Shown here: piece by piece, positions 47,887 through 59,040 of the stretch
Layout: each line of letters begins with the position of its first letter
Position numbering within the stretch: the first letter of the stretch is position 1
DNA from: Lycium barbarum
Taxonomy: Eukaryota; Streptophyta; Magnoliopsida; Solanales; Solanaceae
Length of the DNA: 64,000 nt
Reading direction: 5' to 3'
Assembly (NCBI RefSeq): GCF_019175385.1
Contig: NC_083345.1
Coordinates: 13,664,027 to 13,728,026 of the forward strand
Notes under the pieces: model-generated
The model's input: the letters and a program-made list of their open reading frames with translations, nothing else
Told to the model about the DNA's origin: nothing
Database searches by the model: none
Position numbers and translations under genes: made by a program

Positions 47887-48192
47887 TATTATTCTTATTA
47901 TTATTATTACCAGTATTATCATAATTTGCATTATAATCATTTCAACATTTTTACCACCTTATGCATACGCATCGCATTTATTTGCGCAGTTAAATAATAG
48001 TGTTTATTTACTGATATTATCGCACGACTATTACGACGTCATATAATTTTATTTTTTATCCGAGCACTAATAAATACATACGTTTATATTAAATATTATT
48101 TTGGTACACGTTACTATATAATTAATTAAAATAGGTCTTTTATCTAAATTTAGAAGCCCAAATTATTTCTTTCATCCAACCCATATTTTTAA

Positions 48193-49791
48193 GGAAAATT
48201 TACCTGTCATAGCTACCTCTAAGACTTATTTATGAATAATAACTACCTTATTTTTTATTTAATTTTTGTAGCTTAATTTTTTCAAAATTACATTTCATAA
48301 CTGGTCCAGTAACTTTTGAAATACATGTACCTCTCTATTCTCCCTCACTACACATTTAAGATTTATCATCCTTTTCAAACCCTAAAAAAAAATTCTCTCT
48401 CCTCTCTCCCCTTCCCCTCACTGCTGCCTCTCTCCCTCCCTTTCTCTATCTCCAGCCTCTCACGTACCCCTCTCTCCTTTCTCTATCTACACCACCCACG
48501 CCGCTGTCAACACCACCACCACCACCACTACTATTACTACCGTCTCCATCTCCAAACTTGAAAAAAATCTTAAGCTTCTAGTTCTTCAGATCTGAACTCC
48601 GACACAGATAGTATATCAGATTTATACAACAAAATTGGTGAATCTTAGATGTATTTTAATTGTGGAAAAAGAGGAAGCAGTGGGTTTCACCAGAGCCGCC
48701 ACCACCACCATCACTATTACTACCATCTCCATCTCCAAACTTGAAAAAAACCTTAAGGTTCTAGCTCTTCAGATCTGAACTCCATATGCTTCATGTATTA
48801 ATGGTTTTTGGTGGTGGTTTAGTATTATTTTTGGAGTGAAGGAGAATAGTGGTGGATCGAAGAAAGGCGGCGGAGGAAGGAGGAGGTTTTTTCCAATTTG
48901 TTGTGGTGGTTCGGTAGGGTTTTTGGAGTGAAGTAGAATGGTGGATCGGAAGAAAGGCGGCGGAGGAAGGAGGAGGGTTTTCCAGTTGTTGTGGTGGTTC
49001 GGTAGAGTTTGTGGTTGTGGTGTTTCAGTATATTTCTATATATTTCGCTATATTTCAATGTACTATTTCAGTGTACTGTTTCAGCATATTTCGCTATATT
49101 TCAATGTATTTCTAATTTACGACACACTTTCTGATACATTTCATTGTATTCCATTGTATATACGCATACTACAATTTTATATTTCTTAAACAATCAACCA
49201 TATTTCATTGTATTCGAGTGTATATTTTTCTGTATTTGGAAGTATTTCTAAAAGTTTGGAATGGAGCAATTTGGAGAGAGAAACGTGGGTTGTTATGGAA
49301 CTTCAGCCGTTGCGTGATACATGGTTGATTTAATTTGACTTACCATGTAAAATGAAATAAGATAATATGTTCCATAAATACAACCTATGTTTACTCTGCC
49401 AAATTTTGTATTTTCGTGTATTTCAAAAACATGAAATACAACCGAATACAACAAAAACCAGCAAAAAACTTTTGAATAGAGTGATTTTGATAGAGAGACG
49501 TTAGCTGTAATGGAACCTCATGAGGTTTGCATGAATCATGGAACCATTAATACAAATTACCATATAATTTGAAAAAGATTTTTATTGCCATAAATATAGC
49601 CTTTTTTTATTCAACAGCCACGTTGTATTTCACTGTATTTCGTTGTATTTCACTGTATTTCGCTATATTTCACTGTATTTCAAAAGCGCGAGATACAACT
49701 GACATACAGCCAAAAGCAGCTACGAATTGTAAATCTTCAACTTATAGCTATAGCTTGTTAGAAGCTGTTAAAAGGTAGTTATTTGTGTAAG
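48193..49791. mobile_element. Unclassified 1.6-kb insertion in LTR A3
   Basis: Comparison with A1 (CATATTTTTAATTCATC) places the ends exactly: ttttaa is repeated at 48187-48192 and 49792-49797. Ends share TAACTACCTTA/TAAGGTAGTTA in inverse orientation. It contains two ~90-bp direct duplications (48509-48600 with 48690-48783; 48832-48919 with 48920-49010) and many TGTATTTC/CTATATTTC units in 49020-49700. No transposase. Probably a non-autonomous DNA transposon; the superfamily is open. Confidence 0.7.
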
Positions 49792-52700
49792 TTTTAATTC
49801 ATCAACCCAATCCTGTGAGACCAACTTGCTACCCGTTAATAACCAGCCCACGTTTTAATTCATCCAGCCTACATTTCAATTCATTCAGCCGACCCAACTC
49901 ACGTTTAAAATTCGTCAACACAGCCCACATTTAATACCCAGCCCACTAGACGAACCGACCCGACCAGCCCATCGTCTTAACCCGACCCGACCGGCCCATC
50001 TCACGTTTTAATCTCCTAAACCTAAAGCTAACCCTAACAGATCCGCCTCCCTCCCTTTTCTCTCTCTTCCCGCTCCTCTCTCTCCTCACTCCCTCTCTCT
50101 TCGTCGACCAAAATGGCTATTCCACAGAGCTCTTTCGATCCCCTCAGGTCGTGCATGGCCATATCGGGAAGGGAAATTAATGCTTGTCCCTTTCCCCGTC
50201 AGTTTTTCAATTCGTTGAAGAGGGTAAAGTTTGTTTTCTTCTTCTTTCTCTGTTGCTTACATCTGAAAAACCTTAATTAGTTTTGTTCATTCATGAACCC
50301 ATCGTTTTTCTTATCAGTCCCTTTTTCACTTTCGGGTACAAGGTTTTAATGGGTTTCGTCTGCTTGTAGGTTTGAATCGGTTTCATTTTTATATTTTTTT
50401 CATAGTACGAGTTTAAGGGGATTTGTCTTCTTCATCTGTTTTCTGATCGAGGACAGAAAAAGGCCCCTAACGTGGTCGACCGAAAACCCTGCCCAAGATT
50501 TCAAATCCCAGCCCCAAACACTAATCTAAATCCTATAAATGATTGCTAGTTGAGTCGTTTAGGAAGAAGTTTTTTAGCCGCCTGTAATTCCCCCCTAAAA
50601 AAAAAAGAGCCTTTTAGCTGCCATCAAATCCCTAAAATACAAGTTCTGGTCAGCCACCCAAATTCCCTAAGATATTAGTTTTTCAGTAGTCGAAATATTT
50701 CTTGATATCGAGTCAAAGTACTCGTCTTTTGTTTTCGTTTGCCTTGGTATCGCTTCGAATCCGAGCACACACAAGTTTGGATTTGGTGGTGTTTCGAGTT
50801 AGATCGAAGGCTCAAACCCCACTTCGCTGCACTTGAAGAAGGTCAGTAATTCCCTTTTCTCTTTTATTTTTTGCATTTTTCTGTTTCTTTAGTTGCTGTG
50901 TGTTAGCTTAGTTTTATCATTTTGTGATTAAGAATGTTATGTAATGAGTTAGTTAGCTAAATAATGTTCTTTCTGTGTTAGTTCAGTTTAATAGTTAAGC
51001 CTATTTATATATTAGTTTTGGCTAGATTTTTTTTTTCTACATTAGTTTAGTTGAGCTTAAATTTTAATATGTCTTATGTGTTGTTATAGCAATGTCTGTC
51101 CTCAGTTAAGCCTGGTTTAGGTGTTAATATAGCTTGTTTTAGCTGAAAATGCCTTGGGTGTTAGTTGGCCTAATCTTCTTATGTTATCCATGTATTGTAG
51201 ATAAATTTTTATTCTGGTTAGTTATGATCTATATACTATTTAGTTAGAGTTGATTAGCTTAGTTGTTATATGGAATGATTAGAGCATTGTTAGCTTTTAA
51301 ATGCTATTATTAACGTGTGTTAGCTTAGTCTTTATTTTTAACATTTGAGCATATGATCTAATCCTGCACCGTGTTAGATATGGCCCTCGGTTGATTAAAT
51401 GTGATAAGTGATACTGTAAATGATCTAAAAGTATTGATATTAGGTGTCCTGCCTGTCTTCTATGTTGTTTTGGCCTTGTTAAGTTAATTATGTCTAGAAA
51501 ATTTAGCTATTATGCCTTATGCCTGCTAATTCGAACCCCTTTTGGTAAATGAATAATAAGGACTCATGTTGTACTTATTTGCTCCTGCACTAAGGATCAT
51601 GTCCTAGCTTTGTTGGTTTATCTAAACATGGGACCGAAAGACCTGTCTGCTGTGCTATCTGATTTACTATTAGTTCAGATGATCTGAATCCCCAGAAAAT
51701 GCTTAAAAGAGATTTAAAAGGATTTTAAGTCCAGTTTCAGTATCTGAAAACTCTTGTCAATGTTCTGCTAAATTTGGAAGGCTACCTGATGTGCTTTGTT
51801 TGATAAAAATACACGTTTTTATGCCACGTGATCATTTCTTGTTGAACTTAAACCTGCTTGTGCACTTAAGGACATTGTATGAGTTGGAATGCTATGTAAT
51901 CTCGCATGATGCTTTGTTTTTTTTTTTGGTCCATGTGAAGGTTAAGATCACTATGTCTCACTAGTATGACTAAAAAGAATATCAAAAAGTATGTTGATGT
52001 GGTTTATATTGTTGTACACTGATCTGGTGGTTCGTTTGTTTTCACTTTGGTCCCTTGATGATGCCTACATAGGATTCTTTATGTGTTAAATGACTTAGCA
52101 TGATTGCTCTTTCCTATTTCTTTCTTATATGACTGAATGGCTGTAGTATATAGGGGGTATATAGTCATATACACAGAGTATATTCAACTCTGTACATCTA
52201 TCCTAACATATATATGATGGTGTATCTAACGTATATTGAAGGTATCATCCTAGACAGTTAGTTCTACTATTAAGTGTTGATGATTTTGGGAAAATTGGTT
52301 GCTGCCTCATTCTCTTTTTTAAAAAAAAAAAAACTGATATTGCACTCGTTCTGGAAAATTGGTCTGAACTGAAATTCATTTCATGCCATCACTATGCTAT
52401 AGGAAAATTTCATGAATGTGACGTTGATTCTGTATCCTTTTTATTTTCCTATGTGGTTGTCCATTACAAGTGTACTGTGGATTATGTATATATTGTATAT
52501 GACCAGTATATCTTAGTTAATACGTTGATAGAGAGGTTAGTTGGGTCATTATGGATCAAGCTTGAACCCTCTCCGGTGTTAGCCATGCCTGGGATTCATG
52601 AAATCCCTTGGAACTTGTGCAACATCGGGAAGACGGGGGCAAAAGCTTTCCAATATTAACCTTCTATACATCCTTATGAATGTGTATACATGAGGTATAC

Positions 52701-54115
52701 TTAAATATACACAGTATATACATAATCTACTGATCTGTTTTAAGTTTGCATTTTATATGTTTAGCCTTACTTATTGATTATGTACTAATCCTTTTTCTTT
52801 CATTTTATGCATGACCATCGCGTACGATTCCGAGGCGTACGATTCCGAGGGGCTCGTTCTTCTTCCGCATTCGGTGTTGGGCTAAAAGCCCAACGTAATC
52901 TTCTCGAGTCATCCCCCATCAGTCCTGTCCGCAGCAAAAAAAATAGAAAATGAAAATTCTGGGCCAAAGCCCAATAGACAGGAACAGATCGCAGCAGTCT
53001 AAAAAATGGGCTGAGCCCATTCCCAACAGTAGACCGATCTCAGTGGCCTTAAAAAATGAGCTGAGCCCATTTAATTACATTTGCTCCTCCACTTTTTTTT
53101 TTTTTTTTTTTTTGCATTTAATTCGTATTATACGACTAACTCTTTATTTTGTTTTGTTTTCTTAATTTAGATGAACTTTAGCGAAATTAGTAAGGTTTAG
53201 TTTTAGTAATGGGTAGTTAATTAAAGGAAAACCAACAGTTAATTCCATAAGATTTCATTCTCTCTTTCTTTTGTTAAATTATTCATAGTATCTACAATAT
53301 TTATTCTCATTAGAATAATTGATTTTTCAAATAGCATGACTCCATATTTTGAGCTAAAGGAATCATGATTTATTCTTGCTATCTTAGAAATTTAAAATAT
53401 CACTAATACGCAAATATGAATTTAAGTATTTTCTATAAACAATTTGTCAAGGTTTATCCAATTATACATATTTTTTAGCCGAATATAGTTAAATAAAAGT
53501 TAATAAAAAGAGAAAGAAAACTCACTTCCTTTTGCATCCTATTTATAAAAAATGAGTCTAGATTTTCTACATCGCCATATTCATATAACATAATTTTATC
53601 CAAAGTTCAGATTTGCTAAGTCTTCTCTTAAAAGCTATTACTTATATGCAAACTATTATATTTTCTGCAAGTCTTATTTTAAATAACATTTTTTTCATTT
53701 AAAGCCTTAGCAACATTTATAAGTCTTATTTTAAATAACATTTGAAGTCTTCTTTTATGCAAATTATTATATTTTCTATAAGTCTTATTTTAACTAGCAT
53801 TTGAAGTCTTCTTTTATGCAAATTATTATATTTTCTATAAGTCTTATTTTAACTAGCATTTGAAGTCTTCTTTTATGCAAATTATTATATTTTCTATAAG
53901 TCTTATGTTAACTAAAGTCTTATTTTAAATAGCATTTTTTTTTATTTAAAGCCTTAGCAACATTTATAAGCCTTATTTTAAATAGCATTATTATATTTTC
54001 TTTTAAAAACCTTAGCAACATTTACAAGCCATTTTCTTAAAATTTAAATGCTATATTTCGCATCTTTAGCCTTAATTAATTAACCTAAGTTTGACCGGTT
54101 AACCGTAGTTAACGG

Positions 54116-54150
54116 ATTCTAAAGGATGCCTAACCCCTTCCCTTTAGGAT
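54116..54150 (+). other. Conserved LTR hairpin, A3 copy
   Basis: ATTCTAAAGG / ATGCCTAACCCCTTC / CCTTTAGGAT, identical to A1. Confidence 0.75.
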
Positions 54151-54348
54151 AATCTAGAACTCTTACCTAGAATCATAAGTTAAGCAGACCATTAACAGAG
54201 GTTTAATTAGGCTTTACCTTAGTTAATAAATTAGGTATCCTAATTCACCGTTAAATTAATTAGGTGGCGACTCCTTAAAATAAAACAAAATAGGAATCAC
54301 CAATATGTTGTACTCTACTTTAACCCATTTAAATGGGGTATAACAGCT

Positions 54349-54364
54349 TGGCGACTCCGCTGGG
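54349..54364 (+). other. Primer binding site of the A3 element
   Basis: TGGCGACTCCGCTGGG, three bases after the LTR end. tRNA-Arg type as in element B, differing at base ten (C instead of T). Confidence 0.85.
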
Positions 54365-54540
54365 TAAATTAGGTTCTTAACCATAACAACTTAGGTTAAT
54401 AATTGATTTGTTGGATGTTTTGTTTGTTTTTCTTTATTTTGCCTTTATTGTTGCTTATATGCTTGCAAATGTTTTTGTAATCCTATTTGCCTTTTCTATG
54501 TAATATGTATATTTTTGCTTTTATTAAATTGGCATTCCGC

Positions 54541-54728
54541 TCATACTTCCTCCACTCTTGGAAAATTCACACAAATTCACACACTTAAAACGGTTTCGCG
54601 GTTTGCGGTCGTGCACTACTAAATTACCCTTTTAGACGGATCGATCTTGTGGATTTAGTCGATCGGCGGTGCAGTCGACAGCCACGGACTTTCCACTCCC
54701 AAGTTGTCCACTTGGGGGAGCCTTGTGT
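54541..54728 (+). other. Leader block shared with element B
   Basis: Homologous to 17311-17499. Hairpin CCCAAGT-TGTCC-ACTTGGG at 54698-54716; its closing T-A pair is a T-G wobble in B. Confidence 0.7.
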
Positions 54729-54988
54729 CGTAGGAAACCAACTCCTAGTCAGCCTAAGATAGAGCTAAACCAAAACCCTCTTTAAGGACATGCATCACGC
54801 AAACCTAGGAGGCTTAATACCCAAGGTGTATTAAGTCCATTAGTCAACCTCGTCCAAATGTCCGAGTGGGTCTATAACCCCAAGCTACGGTTATCACGTT
54901 ATGTGCATTGATTTGAAGGATAAACATGTGTGTTATGTGGACCATGTGCTATTTAGGTAGAACTAACCGTTTGTGAACGCAGGTAGCC

Positions 54989-55429
54989 ATGAGTCAACAC
55001 AACATTTGCCCGAGATTTAGCATGGTTTTGAGCGTCCCTCCTCAACTAAAAGCATGGTGGATTGATTTGGGGGACTACGGACAGCGGGTGGTACGTGGAG
55101 CACTGGGGCATTTACCGTCTTTAATGGATATCCAACCGTGTAGAGATATCATCGAGGCAGCAACTGTGTTTTGGGATGAGAAGAGGGTCGTGTTTAGATT
55201 CGGCAACAACGAAATGACCCCATTGTTAGAGGAAATAGGTGGCTATGTAGAAAATGCTCCTTTGTTACATAAGAAGAAAAAATGTCAAAATTGTGGCATG
55301 ATTATTCCAAAGGAACCTTTACCAAAAGAATTTGTTAACAGCTTCGGGTTCAGGAAGGGTAAAGGCGTAGAATGTTTACAAGGGTCTACGATACCATTTG
55401 AGTATTTGTATCATAGATTTGGTTATTAA
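54989..55429 (+). CDS. Ogre/Tat ORF1-like protein, 146 residues
   Basis: ATG at 54989 follows an acceptor-like TGTGAACGCAG. Sequence includes LKAWWIDLGDYGQRVVRGAL, TVFWDEKRVVFRFGNNEMTP and LLEEIGGYV, which resembles the start of the plant mobile domain found in Ogre ORF1 and in some host proteins (family knowledge; similarity judged by eye). It ends at a stop after a Cys-x2-Cys stretch (CQNCGMIIPK). Full ORF1 proteins are longer, so it is probably shortened. Its role in these elements is unknown. Confidence 0.65.
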   Translation: MSQHNICPRFSMVLSVPPQLKAWWIDLGDYGQRVVRGALGHLPSLMDIQPCRDIIEAATVFWDEKRVVFRFGNNEMTPLLEEIGGYVENAPLLHKKKKCQNCGMIIPKEPLPKEFVNSFGFRKGKGVECLQGSTIPFEYLYHRFGY

Positions 55430-55469
55430 CAAAGTTTCACCAATCATCCTCTCTATTACCCTCAACACG

Positions 55470-58400
55470 CCTCACCATGAACAAAGAACAAGTGCAACAA
55501 TCCCACCATCTTTTTCGCCTGTTGACTCGCCCGCCCCTCAGCATTTTCCCTCAAACCCTCTACTTCACACAGCCAATCCATGCACTACTAATTCACCCCC
55601 CATCCCACAACAAACTGGCCTGCAACAAACTATCTCACAACAATCAAACCCACAACAAGCCATCCTAGCACAGATTAACTCACAAACCATCCCGCCACAA
55701 ACCACCCCGCAACAAACCAACATACAACAAACCATCCCGCAACAAAATGACCCGCAACAAGCCAACCCCCAACAAATTAACTTCCAACAAACCAATCCGC
55801 CACCTTTCACCACTCCCTATATTCCTCAACCTCCAGTTATCCAAACTATCCCACTTACCCAAAACTATCAAACAGCTCAACATATACCATTGGCACACAC
55901 CGTTAACCATAACACGCAGTATGTGCCACCGGTATATATATCAGAAGCACAACCTTTCACTACCCAATTGCAGGCCGTGCACCATCCAGAGGTTGACCCT
56001 TATGAGGAGATGGAAAGGGAAGCCAGGGCGAAATCAGACGAGAATGTAGCAAAGGAGATTCGCAGTCTGAAGGAAGCAGTTAGAAACATCCAAACCCACA
56101 AGGGATGTGAAGGACTGGAGTACGAGGATCTGTGTATTCATCCTGACATCGAGTTGCCTACCGAAATTTGATATGTTTGATGGAAAAGGAAATCCTCGGG
56201 CTCACTTGAGATCGTACTGTGACAAGCTTGTTGGAGTAGGAAAAGATCAAGCTATTAGGATGAAACTTTTCATAAGGAGCTTGACAGGAGAAACACTTGA
56301 TTGGTACACATGCTAAGATCCGCAGAAATGGCATAGTTGGGGAGAAATGGCACAAGAATTCATGGATAGGTTCATATTCAACACTGAGACTGTCCCAGAC
56401 CAATTCTACTTGATGAAATTAGAAAGGAAGTCGACAGAAACCTTCAGGGAGTATGTTATGCGCTGGAGAGCGGAAGCCGCAAAAGTTCAGCCCCCAATGG
56501 CGGAGAGTGAGATGACGACGCTTTTTGTACAGTCTTTAAAAGATGCCACATACTATGAAAGACTGTTAAGCGTCAACGGACAAAAGTTTTCTGAAGTCAT
56601 TAGAATGGGAGACTTCATAGAAGAAGGAATCAAGACAGGAAAAGTTACAAATCTTGCAGCCTTACAAGCCACAAGTAAGGCAATTCAATCAGATTCAACT
56701 AAGAAGAAGAGGGACGGAGTGTCCGCGGTCATGACCATCCAGGAACGAAGACCGAACCAAATGTTAACCTACCAATACCCTTCATCTCAGCCTTCATACT
56801 ACAGCCAATACACCCAAGCCCCTCGGCCTTATTACCAACCTCGACCTACTCCCCTTCCTGTTTACCATACCCAACTAGCATATCACTCACCTCGAGCACC
56901 CATCCATCAAATCCCATCACAATACCAGCCAACCTACTCACCTCAACCCCAATACCAATCACCAAACCATCCACAAAATACACCCCGACCTCGCCCAAAC
57001 ATCGAAAGAAAGCTAAACAAAACCTACACACCGTTAGCCGAGCCCTTAGCCCAGTTGTATGAAAGATTGAGGACCGCAGGGATACTCCAACCAATTCAGG
57101 GAAGAGTTCCTAATCCCCTTCCTGGATGATATGACAGGACTAAACGTTGCGCGTATCGCTCAGGAGTTACTGGACATGATACTGAAAATTGCCTTACTCT
57201 CAAGGATAAAATCCAAGCATTAATCAAGGAAGGGGTTATTCAGCTCAAAGGAGCTCCCGCAAATATAAACAAAAATCCGCTGCCCAATCATGGCGATGCG
57301 AATGTGCACATGATTACCATTGACGAAGATTGCAATTTGGAAGGGACTATCGTGCCGGTTAAGAAAGAGAAGAAGGTTAAATCATCAGCCTTTGTTGCTC
57401 CAGTGATCACGGTCCAAATGAGGGCCCCATTTGAAGCGAAAGTGCTCACTCCAAGGCCTACAATCACGGCCTTAGTTGCTCAAGCGCCGTCTTGCAACAC
57501 CAAAGCAGTTCCCTGGAATTATCAGTCTGATAAAAAGGACAAAGCGAAAGGAAAATTGGTAGTGGAAACTGTTGCGGCCGGAATGACTAGATCTGGGCGG
57601 TGTTATGCCCCCGAGGAGGTAGCACGAGGAGCACCAAGCAAAGAAAATGGCCAAAAGAAGGCTGTGACTGAGGCTGAGGTTGAAGAATTTTGGAGAAAAA
57701 TGCCGACCAAAGAATATTCCGTTGTAGAACAACTAAAGAAAACACCAGCCCAGATTTATTTATTGGCATTGTTGATGAGTTCTGAAGCTTATAGGAACGC
57801 TTTGGCAAAAGTACTGAATGAAGCTTATGTTCCGCCTGAGACTTCCAGCGAGAAACTTTCAGCCATGGTTGGAGAAATCCTTGAAGCCCACCGAGTTTCT
57901 TTTCATAACGATGAATTGCCACCTGAAGGTTTGGGGCACAACAAAAACATCACAGTCAAATGCAGAGACAAGTTTATTTCTAAAGTGTTGATTGATGGGG
58001 GTTCAGCTGTGAATATATGTCCTGTCACTACTCTCCGAGCCTTAGGGATTGATGTCGGGAAACTTCGCGACAGTCAGGTGAGAGTCAAAGGTTTTGATGG
58101 AGCCTAGAGAGGTGTCGTGGGAGATATTGACTTAGCCTTGGAAATCGGACCCGTGGAATTCCAAGTAATGGATATATCTGCTAGCTACAATCTCCCCTAG
58201 GAAGGCCATGGATCCACATGGCTGGTGCAGTTCCCTCTATCCTGCATCAAAGTTTGAAGTTTGTCTGGAACCATCAAGAAATTGTGATCATGGGAGAAGG
58301 CAGCAATTCAATCTATCCTAAAAGCTCAATTTCGATTATCGAAAGTGTAGAAAGGCTGGATGGATCTGTCTTCCATATCAAAGAAACTATGTGTGCTGCT

Positions 58401-58861
58401 CAAGCGGGAAGGGTAAAATTGCCACAGGTGCTTATGATGGTGGCATGGGAAATGTTAAAGAATGGTTTCCAGCCCGGTCGAGGTCTCGGTTTGAACTTGG
58501 ATGGAATTATGGAACCGATTCAGTTACCCGGGCAGAAGGATACTTTCGGTCTTGGATACGAGCCCACTCCTGAAGAAATTTCTCTGGCTAGTCTCAAAAG
58601 AAGAAGTGATATTCCCTTGCCAAAGCCTGTTCCTCTCCTGAATCAGCCATTTTTCAAAGGATCCGCCACCCAAGCATCAGAAGAAGAACCTGAAGACAGC
58701 CTCGTGGAAGGTCTTAAGAACCTATTCATTGCCGAGGAGGAAACTAAATGCAATGTGGTGCTGGATGAATGCTCTGAAACCCCGACTATCTGGGATGCTG
58801 AACCTGGAGATATTTTGAACATTTGGACTTGTACCCCACCCCCGGTTCTCCGGGAGTCTTG
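55470..58861 (+). pseudogene. Ogre/Tat gag-protease polyprotein with G-patch, decayed
   Basis: In order: a Gln/Pro/Thr-rich linker (55480-55990, QQT-repeat style); gag with CIHPDIELP, FDMFDGKGNPRAHLRSYCDKL, KWHSWGEMAQEFMDRF and FREYVMRWRAEAAKVQPPM; a Pro/Tyr/Gln-rich region; a knuckle CAYRSGVTGHDTENC (57150-57195); aspartic protease KVLIDGGSAVNICP (about 57985-58025); and a G-patch-like MLKNGFQPGRGLGLNLDGI (58455-58510). Breaks: frameshift near 56155, TAA at 56314, TGA at 57127, TAG at 58105 and a single-base shift near 58199. Gag packs the RNA and protease cleaves the chain; here it cannot be translated intact. Confidence 0.88.
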
Positions 58862-59040
58862 GTAGACAATTTGTATTAAGTATTTGATGAAACAACATGA
58901 TTCAAAATTGAGGCCTGAATCGTGTTTATGCTTTTGTTGTTTTTGCCTCCAAACTTTTGAAAGCTTAAATGCCAAATCCGAACTATGCTTTTATATTTCT
59001 TATTTCATCTTTATTTGATTAAGTTTTCTTTATTTTTCAG
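58862..59040 (+). other. Putative Ogre intron between protease and RT (179 nt)
   Basis: Begins GTAGAC after ...GAGTCTTG and ends TTTCTTTATTTTTCAG. Without removal, a TAG follows at once (58863). With removal, the frame joins exactly (TG + C) into CNQTSKSADTVNV. T-rich 3' end. Introns at this position are reported for Ogre elements. Confidence 0.75.

Larger units (their letters stand above)
47642..54345 (+). repeat. LTR A3 of family A (with 1.6-kb insertion)
   Basis: TGTTGACACCC to GGGGTATAACA. Without the insertion at 48193-49791 it is about 5.1 kb, like A1. (ATT)n at 47821-47880, TATAAAT at 50534, donor-like block at 50819, repeated AAGTCTTATTTTAAC/TAGCATTTGAAG units at 53690-53940 (more copies than A1), hairpin at 54116 and PBS-core copy at 54265-54274. 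It has a PPT at its left and a PBS at its right, so it lies between two internal regions. Confidence 0.92.
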
